A DNA stretch of 5,234 nt from Candidatus Aenigmatarchaeota archaeon (lineage in GTDB: Archaea > Aenigmatarchaeota > Aenigmatarchaeia > QMZP01), in contig QMZP01000072.1 of NCBI GenBank assembly GCA_003663225.1, positions 1-5,234 on the forward strand, written 5' to 3'. The notes under the pieces are model-generated. The model was not told where the DNA came from. It ran no database searches and worked only from the letters and a program-made list of their open reading frames with translations. The translations under genes were made by a program, and so were the position numbers. Shown here piece by piece: positions 1 to 4,304 of this stretch (position 1 is the stretch's first letter; each line of letters begins with the position of its first letter).

Positions 1-358
1 AGTATCCCTTTATGCCATGCTTCTCCAAGGCATCGGAGAAGACCTTGGCCGCTGCCCTACCATGCTCGAACACATTGCAGTCCAAGTCCAGGACAAGGTC
101 CCATCCCTTCCTGAGGTCGTCGTAATTGTCGGGCTTGAGCGCCATGGGGTGCTTCCATCTCTCAAGGGAGCAGTGGAACTCTATGACACCCTGCCTCACC
201 ATGGATATTATGTCCTGCGGGTACATCAGGGTGTTGGGCCTGTTGGAGAACGAGCCATTCCTGAACACACCCGCTACTTCCCTGTCCTTGGCTACCTTCA
301 GGATGGCTTGCTGTATGTCTTCCCTGGAGTAGTAGTCGAGTATTTGCTTCAATCTCAT
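1..358 (-). CDS. DNA primase small-subunit-like protein (PriS/AEP family), N-terminal part
   Basis: The reading frame starts at ATG 358 and stays open for 119 codons to the left window edge, so the C-terminal part is missing. The protein begins MRLKQILDYYSREDIQQAIL and carries GWDLVLDLDC at residues 85-94. The hydrophobic-flanked Asp-x-Asp (D91, D93) is what I expect for the first metal-binding motif of archaeo-eukaryotic primases, which make RNA/DNA primers at replication forks. From memory, the YYSR(E/K)D opening and the FHCS element (residues 61-64) resemble the primase small-subunit proteins annotated in DPANN archaea, some of which are fused to the large subunit; the later catalytic motifs lie outside the window and cannot be checked. 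No alternative in-frame start exists for at least 30 nt upstream. It lies 45 nt downstream of a membrane-protein gene on the same strand and may be served by read-through from leuS or by a weak internal promoter. An AEP-like protein with another role, such as repair or a plasmid-type polymerase, is the main alternative. Confidence 0.72.
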   Translation of the reverse strand, partial: MRLKQILDYYSREDIQQAILKVAKDREVAGVFRNGSFSNRPNTLMYPQDIISMVRQGVIEFHCSLERWKHPMALKPDNYDDLRKGWDLVLDLDCNVFEHGRAAAKVFSDALEKHGIKGY

Positions 359-386
359 GTTACCGAATGTTAATTGTAAGCAGGCA

Positions 387-392
387 TTAAAA
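387..392 (-). promoter_or_regulatory. Possible TATA box for the primase-like gene
   Basis: On the minus strand the gap between the membrane-protein stop and the primase-like ATG contains CCTTTTAATG. The centre of TTTTAA is about 31 nt from the ATG, which would give a leader of only about 5 nt. The box is weak and the gene could equally be read through from leuS, so this is tentative. Confidence 0.3.
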
Positions 393-403
393 GGATTCCA
401 CGG

Positions 404-727
404 TCATTGGTCGCTGCCTACCATGCCTACGAAGAATGAGTATATTCCCTTCAGTATCAGAAGTATGCCTATGTACAGGAAGAATGGAAACACGATCCCC
501 CAGTTCGCCAGCAGCAGCAGCAGGCCCACAACAAGATCCAACCACCCCAGTACATCGAGATAGAATCCGGCACCGGCCGCAGTGACCACAGAATAGATGC
601 CCTTCAATATGGCCAGTATGCCGAACAGGAATATCCAGCCGTTACCAGTCACGCTGGTCATGGTGGATGCTGCGAGGGCTGCCCCGAATATTATGTCCAG
701 TATGCCCAATATCGCTATGAATACCAT
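404..727 (-). CDS. Small four-helix integral membrane protein with internal duplication
   Basis: This is a 107-residue, very hydrophobic protein with four predicted membrane segments at about residues 2-22, 30-50, 55-75 and 77-101. It is built of two hairpin repeats: residues 3-48 contain ILGILDIIFG and FGILAILKGIYSVV, and residues 56-99 contain VLGWLDLVVG and IGILLILKGIYSFF. Each repeat has an Asp-containing helix followed by a helix ending in LKGIYS. The matching DNA uses different synonymous codons, so the duplication is not recent. The ATG at 727 lies 4 nt after the LeuRS stop codon with no clear Shine-Dalgarno site, which suggests translational coupling in one operon. There is no signal peptide cleavage site or enzymatic motif. 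I do not recognise the family and give no function; it resembles in general style the small hydrophobic proteins that many archaea encode. It is certainly a plausible gene given its coupling and codon use. Confidence 0.8.
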   Translation of the reverse strand: MVFIAILGILDIIFGAALAASTMTSVTGNGWIFLFGILAILKGIYSVVTAAGAGFYLDVLGWLDLVVGLLLLLANWGIVFPFFLYIGILLILKGIYSFFVGMVGSDQ

Positions 728-731
728 ATTA

Positions 732-3413
732 TCACACTATCTCTATGCCAGGTTTGCCTGGCTCTGCCTTTAGGGACCTCTCGTTCCTCTTCTCTTCCGC
801 CTTCATGACGCTCACCTTGCACCCGAATTCCTTCCCGAACCCCCTCGAGGATTCCCGGAGAGCTGACATTTCCTCTTCCTGGCTCATTATGCCGCCCAGA
901 CTCGCTTCCTTTGCCAGCTTCTCCGCGAAGCGGACTGCGGCCTTCCCTTCCTTTCTTATCTTCGGGTTCTTCATCACAGTCTTTACCACATCACCCTTTC
1001 CGGCTGCCAATATCTCCCTGTGAACCTCATACTTCCACAACGGGCTCACGTATATGAATATCTCTTCGGGCTCCTTGCCGACCAGCCTTATTATCTCCTT
1101 TATGTCCTCTCTGGTCCTCCCGGTCAGCTGCTCCATCATCTCCAGCTTGGGGTCTATGAGTTTCTCATCGGCCTTGGGCCACTCCTGGATGCAGGCGAAA
1201 TCCGTGCCGCTCTTGTTCCTGCCCAGCGCCTCCCACAGGTCTTCTGCGGTGTGCGGCGCGAACGGTGAAAGGAGCAGAGTGAACATTTCCTTGCATTCAT
1301 CAAGGACTTTCTTGTGGGGGTCCTCTGAATACCTTGACATATAGTTGAAAAGCGACATTAAGCTCCCTATTGCCTTGTTGAAGGCGAAGCCTTCCATGCT
1401 CTCTGTAACTGACTTTATCGTGGAATGCATCCTTGCCTGCATCTGCATGTCCCTGGTATGCAGCTTGCCGCCCCTTCCCTTTGGCCTGCCATCAAACATG
1501 CCCCTGACCTTCATGAGGAACTTGAAAGAGCCTACTATGCCCCTGTCGCTCCATTCGAGCTGGCTGTCAGGCGATGCTACGAAGAGCAGGAACAGCCTTG
1601 CAGTGTCTATGCCGTACTTCTTTGCTATCTCCTTCTGGGTCACTACATTGCCGAATGACTTGCTCATTTTATGGCCGTCCTTGTAGACAATTCCCTGGTT
1701 GAACAGCCTTGTGAAAGGTTCGCTGAACTTGACCAGACCCATGTCCCTGAGGACCATGGTGAAGAACCTTGCGTATAACAAGTGCATCACCGCGTGTTCC
1801 GCGCCTCCTATGTACTGGTCGACGGGCATCCAGTGCTCTACATCCTTCTTCCTGAACGGCACGTCATCCGCGCGTGGCGAGCAGTATCTCAGGAAGTACC
1901 ACGAACTGTCAACGAACGTGTCCATGGTGTCGGTCTCCCTCTTCGCATTGCCGCCGCACTCCGGGCACTTGACATTGACGAAGCTTTCAAGGGATGCGAG
2001 CGGATTGCCCTTTCCGGTGAACTTGACGTCGAGCGGCAGCTCCACCGGAAGGTCCTTATCAGGCACAGGCACCATGCCGCACCTGTTGCAGTATATCACC
2101 GGTATGGGCGTCCCCCAGTACCTCTGCCGCGATATGAGCCAGTCCCTGAGCTTGTACTGCACGGTATTCCTTCCCCACCCATTCTTCTTGAGATGCTCCG
2201 TTATCTCCTCTATTGCGTCGTAGTTCTGGCTGCCGTTGAACTCGCCTGAATTGATGAGCGTGCCCTGGTCCATATATGCCCTGGTCATCTCCTTCGGGTC
2301 CAGGTCGAATGAGTGTGGCTTTATCACAACCTTGACTGGTATGCCGAACTTCTTGGCGAACTCGAAATCCCTCTGGTCGTGCGCAGGGACAGCCATAACG
2401 GCACCAGTGCCGTAATCCGGCAGGACGAAGTTTGCTATGTATATCGGCACCTTCTCGTTGTTCACGGGGTTTACGCAGTACCTGCCTATGAACATGCCTT
2501 CCTTTTCCTTGTCATCGGACGTCCTTTCGAACCTGTCCTCAAGCATGACCTTGTTTATGAAAGCCTTGACCTCCTTCTCCTTGCCTGTTCCCTCCACCAG
2601 CTCCAGGACCTTGGGATGCTCCGGGGCGTACAGCATGAACGTCACGCCGTACAGCGTGTCTGGCCTTGTGGTGAAGACCTCAACCTTGTCCTCTGTGCCT
2701 TCTATGGGGAACTCTATCAGAGTCCCCTCGCTCCTTCCTATCCAGTTCCTCTGCATGGTCTTTATGCTCTCCGGCCATTCCAGATTGTCCAGATTCTTGA
2801 GCAGCTCGTCAGCGTAATCTGTTATCTTGAAAAACCACTGGTCCAGGTTCTTTGCCTCCACCTGGCCCTTGCACCTCCAGCATTTGCCGCCCTCGACCTG
2901 CTCGTTAGCAAGGACAGTACCGCATTTGTCGCACCAGTTGACCGGGGCTTTCTTCTTGTAAGCCAGCCCCTTCTTGAGCATCTGTGTGAAGAACCACTGG
3001 TTCCACTTGTAGTATTCCGGGCGGCATGTTGCTATCTCCCTCGACCAGTCATATGAAAGACCAAGCGCCTTCTGGTTCTTCTTTATGCCCTCTATCGCCT
3101 TCTCAGTGTACTCCTTGGGATGGGTGCTGTGCTTTATCGCTGCATTCTCTGCAGGCAGGCCAAACGCGTCATAGCCCATGGGATACAGCACACTGAACCC
3201 CTGCATGCGCCTGAACCTGGCAAACGCGTCGCCCATGGAATAGTTCCTTATGTGCCCCATATGCAGTCCGGCTGCGCTGGGATATGGGAACATCTCGAGA
3301 ACATAGCACTTCTTCTTGGATTCGCCGGCCTTGAATATGCCCGATTCTTCCCATCTTCTCTGCCACTTCGCCTCCATTGATGCGAAGTCTGGCTTCGCCT
3401 TTCCGGATGCCAT
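732..3413 (-). CDS. leuS: Leucyl-tRNA synthetase, bacterial-type body with archaeal-like C-terminal tail
   Basis: This class Ia synthetase charges tRNA-Leu with leucine in the cytoplasm. Counting from ATG 3413 (893 residues), the HIGH-type motif HMGH is at 51-54, a zinc ribbon uses C161, C164, C178 and C181, and the CP1 editing domain spans about 230-420, with TTRPDTLYG (from 248) and AHDQRD (344-349), whose first Asp (346) is the hydrolytic-site residue. A second zinc module follows (C442, C445, C483, C486), then KMSKS at 582-586 and the anticodon-binding helical domain (about 650-765). CP1 placed between two zinc modules, and phrases such as VNWCDKCGTVLANEQV, are bacterial-type. The leucine-specific insert before KMSKS is absent, as in Bacillus. 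The last 125 residues lack the bacterial C-terminal NGK-R domain and instead resemble the archaeal tail (IYVSPLWKYEV, PGKPGIEIV). A GTG at 3422 would add three residues, but the TATA box lies about 26 nt before ATG 3413, favouring that start and a leaderless mRNA. Confidence 0.97.
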   Translation of the reverse strand: MASGKAKPDFASMEAKWQRRWEESGIFKAGESKKKCYVLEMFPYPSAAGLHMGHIRNYSMGDAFARFRRMQGFSVLYPMGYDAFGLPAENAAIKHSTHPKEYTEKAIEGIKKNQKALGLSYDWSREIATCRPEYYKWNQWFFTQMLKKGLAYKKKAPVNWCDKCGTVLANEQVEGGKCWRCKGQVEAKNLDQWFFKITDYADELLKNLDNLEWPESIKTMQRNWIGRSEGTLIEFPIEGTEDKVEVFTTRPDTLYGVTFMLYAPEHPKVLELVEGTGKEKEVKAFINKVMLEDRFERTSDDKEKEGMFIGRYCVNPVNNEKVPIYIANFVLPDYGTGAVMAVPAHDQRDFEFAKKFGIPVKVVIKPHSFDLDPKEMTRAYMDQGTLINSGEFNGSQNYDAIEEITEHLKKNGWGRNTVQYKLRDWLISRQRYWGTPIPVIYCNRCGMVPVPDKDLPVELPLDVKFTGKGNPLASLESFVNVKCPECGGNAKRETDTMDTFVDSSWYFLRYCSPRADDVPFRKKDVEHWMPVDQYIGGAEHAVMHLLYARFFTMVLRDMGLVKFSEPFTRLFNQGIVYKDGHKMSKSFGNVVTQKEIAKKYGIDTARLFLLFVASPDSQLEWSDRGIVGSFKFLMKVRGMFDGRPKGRGGKLHTRDMQMQARMHSTIKSVTESMEGFAFNKAIGSLMSLFNYMSRYSEDPHKKVLDECKEMFTLLLSPFAPHTAEDLWEALGRNKSGTDFACIQEWPKADEKLIDPKLEMMEQLTGRTREDIKEIIRLVGKEPEEIFIYVSPLWKYEVHREILAAGKGDVVKTVMKNPKIRKEGKAAVRFAEKLAKEASLGGIMSQEEEMSALRESSRGFGKEFGCKVSVMKAEEKRNERSLKAEPGKPGIEIV

Positions 3414-3433
3414 AACCTTCACTTGTACTATGT

Positions 3434-3443
3434 AATTATAAAT
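3434..3443 (-). promoter_or_regulatory. TATA box of leuS (leaderless)
   Basis: The minus-strand sequence ATTTATAATT is a good archaeal TATA box. Its centre (about 3438.5) is 25-26 nt before ATG 3413, the spacing typical of a transcript that begins at the start codon. The box begins directly after the TAG stop of the upstream 85-residue gene, so leuS appears to have its own promoter although it sits only 30 nt downstream. Confidence 0.65.
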
Positions 3444-3701
3444 CTACTCCCATGTTATGGAATAGCTGCTTGAGTGGGACCCGTGGCTCGCCTCGACAGT
3501 TGCCCTCTTAACGCCTTCCGGTATCTCCCTAAGGTCTTCCATGGCACTGCCAAGCACAGGGTCGCTGCCGTATATCTTCATCCTCTTGCGGTTCATCCTG
3601 TAGAAGCTGCTGCCTTCGGGCAGCTCGACCTCTACTGGTTCACCATCAAGCTTGTAAGAACCCAAGCAACCTGCCCTGTCAGGAAAAGGACCTCCGTTCA
3701 T
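3444..3701 (-). CDS. Hypothetical soluble 85-residue protein
   Basis: I do not recognise this protein. It is 85 residues, has no membrane segment or signal peptide, and is charged in the middle (KLDGEPVEVELPEGSSF, then RMNRKRMKIYG at about 35-45), ending in a Ser/His-rich stretch (ASHGSHSSSYS) and ITWE. Three Gly/Pro-rich turns and alternating hydrophobic residues suggest a small beta-rich fold, but this is only an impression. It is likely to be real: it uses AGG, ATA, AAG and GAG like the neighbouring genes, and a GGAGGTG Shine-Dalgarno site sits 4 nt before the ATG. An in-frame TAG directly before the ATG fixes the start. The ATG also overlaps the TGA of a short upstream frame, suggesting coupled translation. 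It is on the same strand as leuS and ends 30 nt before it. The overlapping plus-strand frame has poorer codon use and no start signal. Confidence 0.68.
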   Translation of the reverse strand: MNGGPFPDRAGCLGSYKLDGEPVEVELPEGSSFYRMNRKRMKIYGSDPVLGSAMEDLREIPEGVKRATVEASHGSHSSSYSITWE

Positions 3702-3751
3702 CTAGCACCTCCGAATGCATATGGAAATGGCTTCCTCAATGAGACAGCCAT
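3698..3751 (-). CDS. Possible 17-codon minigene or tail of a frameshifted small protein
   Basis: From ATG 3751 a frame encodes MAVSLRKPFPYAFGGAR and stops at a TGA that overlaps the ATG of the 85-residue gene (ATGA). The same frame is open for about 18 more codons upstream of this ATG (including KSVHWFYL), with codons matching the genome's habits (AAG, AGC, GTC, TTC, TAC, CTC, AGG), but no other start codon is seen there. It could be a translated leader that couples to the 85-residue gene, or the C-terminal half of a protein of about 52 residues whose N-terminal half is the 27-residue membrane peptide just upstream, split by one base. It is short enough to be chance. Confidence 0.3.
   Translation of the reverse strand: MAVSLRKPFPYAFGGAR
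3706..3712 (-). promoter_or_regulatory. Strong Shine-Dalgarno site for the 85-residue gene
   Basis: The minus strand reads GGAGGTG, then CTAG, then ATG at 3701. This is the best ribosome-binding site in the window and differs from the leaderless arrangement of leuS. It indicates that the 85-residue protein is translated from inside a longer transcript, with the promoter lying further upstream (the TATA palindrome at 3877-3892 is the best candidate). Confidence 0.75.
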
Positions 3752-3773
3752 GAGGTAGAACCAATGGACGCTC

Positions 3774-3857
3774 TTAAGCCAAGAGCGCCAGCACCACGAG
3801 CACTAAGCCTACAGAAGCAGTCAATGCCGATTCAGTAAAGCCCTGCGGTGACCTCAT
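3774..3857 (-). CDS. Possible 27-residue single-pass membrane peptide, leaderless
   Basis: A complete frame runs from ATG 3857 to TAA 3774-3776. The peptide has a short polar N-terminus (MRSPQGFTES) followed by a strongly hydrophobic stretch (residues 11-27, ALTASVGLVLVVLALLA), enough for one membrane helix. Its ATG is 27-28 nt from the centre of an excellent TATA box, the spacing of a leaderless archaeal gene, which is the main support. It is in the same phase as the 85-residue gene, separated from it by 25 codons including two stops, while the +1 frame is open across the join. Thus it may be a true microprotein, or the N-terminal part of a small membrane protein interrupted by a one-base shift. 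No homology is claimed. Confidence 0.45.
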   Translation of the reverse strand: MRSPQGFTESALTASVGLVLVVLALLA

Positions 3858-3876
3858 AAGCTATAATTGTGTTCTC

Positions 3877-3892
3877 TCTTATTTAAATAAGA
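3877..3892 (-). promoter_or_regulatory. Palindromic TATA box for the small-ORF cluster
   Basis: The site is TCTTATTTAAATAAGA, a perfect 16-bp palindrome containing TTTAAATA. On the minus strand its centre lies 27-28 nt before ATG 3857, suggesting that the transcript for the 27-residue peptide and the 85-residue gene starts there. Because it is symmetric, TBP could also bind in the other sense, which would produce RNA antisense to the acylphosphatase gene. Confidence 0.55.
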
Positions 3893-3896
3893 ATTC

Positions 3897-3915
3897 CACC
3901 GGTCTGTGACCGGTG
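3897..3915. promoter_or_regulatory. Paired ACCGGT dyad, candidate operator or RNA hairpin
   Basis: The sequence is CACCGGTC-TGT-GACCGGTG, a perfect 8-bp inverted repeat with a 3-nt spacer. Each arm holds the self-complementary hexamer ACCGGT (3898-3903 and 3909-3914), with centres 11 bp apart, about one helical turn. It lies just beyond the TFB-element position of the TATA box at 3877-3892, where archaeal activators often bind. In RNA it would form a hairpin 34-52 nt after the acylphosphatase stop, but no T-run follows, so an operator seems more likely than a terminator. Confidence 0.45.
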
Positions 3916-3948
3916 TTAAGGGGCTACCAATTAACCGTTTGATAACAA

Positions 3949-4260
3949 TCAATGCTTTATCTCGAAGCCGGTGAGGTCCATCCTGGGCTTTTTGTACTCT
4001 ACATCCACGTTGTCCACTTCAGCTCCGGGAGGGCCTTCCCAGCAGAATGTTATCATCTTCTGCACGCGGTCCGGGTCGCCCTCGAACAAGGCCTCCACCG
4101 AGCCGTCCTGCCTGTTCCTGGTCCATCCCCTTATCTCGTACAGCTTGGCCTTTGACCGAAGCGTTGACCTGAAGAATACGCCCTGTACCCTGCCGGTTAT
4201 GACTACATGTGCTCTGGTCTTCTCATATCCCGCCTTTATGGTGGATTCTTTGCCTTCCAT
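3949..4260 (-). CDS. acyP: Acylphosphatase
   Basis: This 103-residue protein is a small soluble enzyme that hydrolyses carboxyl-phosphate bonds in acyl phosphates such as 1,3-bisphosphoglycerate or carbamoyl phosphate. The signature GRVQGVFFR is at residues 23-31, with R31 as the phosphate-binding arginine, and the second signature GWTRNRQDGSVEALFEG is at 45-61, with N49 as the catalytic asparagine. The rest follows the usual ferredoxin-like alpha/beta sandwich through the GPPGAEVDNVDVEY segment. Typical family members have about 90 residues; the extra length is a 13-15 residue charged N-terminal extension (MEGKESTIKAGYEK). There is no internal Met or GTG ahead of the core and no start upstream, so ATG 4260 is the likely start. 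The gene is divergent from the helicase, 44 nt away, and seems to share its TATA region. The protein family has no firm physiological role in archaea. Confidence 0.93.
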   Translation of the reverse strand: MEGKESTIKAGYEKTRAHVVITGRVQGVFFRSTLRSKAKLYEIRGWTRNRQDGSVEALFEGDPDRVQKMITFCWEGPPGAEVDNVDVEYKKPRMDLTGFEIKH

Positions 4261-4292
4261 GGCGGTCCACTGTTTTTTTATTGATAATTGGT

Positions 4293-4300
4293 TTTATAAA
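4293..4300. promoter_or_regulatory. Shared palindromic TATA box between acylphosphatase and helicase
   Basis: TTTATAAA is its own reverse complement and lies in the 44-nt gap between two divergent genes. Toward the acylphosphatase its centre is 36 nt from ATG 4260, predicting a leader of roughly 10 nt. Toward the helicase it is only 8 nt from ATG 4305 and 20 nt from the in-frame ATG 4317, so use in that direction would favour the second ATG or a further one. A T-rich stretch at 4273-4282, about 27 nt before ATG 4305, is an alternative TATA element for the helicase. Confidence 0.45.
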
Positions 4301-4304
4301 CAGT

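Noticed and set aside
17..373. Plus-strand frame of 118 codons opposite the primase-like gene
   Set aside because: The minus strand encodes coherent primase-like motifs over the same stretch, so the plus frame is a shadow.
1699..2249. Overlapping plus-strand frames of 174 and 155 codons opposite leuS
   Set aside because: Both are antisense shadows of conserved LeuRS sequence, with no start signals and no recognisable domain.
2313..3056. Long plus-strand open frame of 247 codons opposite leuS
   Set aside because: It lies wholly antisense to the zinc-ribbon and editing regions of LeuRS, whose motifs are unmistakable. Its Leu/Val/His/Tyr-rich composition is what the reverse of a biased gene gives.
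3420..3422. GTG as the start of leuS
   Set aside because: It is too close to the TATA box (16 nt from centre) for a transcript to include it; ATG 3413 fits the expected spacing.
3474..3758. Plus-strand frame of 94 codons opposite the 85-residue gene
   Set aside because: The minus frame has the strong Shine-Dalgarno site and genome-like codons; the plus frame has neither.
3897..3915. Hairpin as a rho-independent-style terminator of the acylphosphatase gene
   Set aside because: No T-run follows on the minus strand, and archaeal termination depends mainly on T-runs. The position next to a TATA box fits an operator better.
4273..4279. Run of seven T on the plus strand as a terminator
   Set aside because: No plus-strand gene lies upstream that would need it; it falls in the divergent promoter, where it more likely contributes to an AT-rich TATA region.
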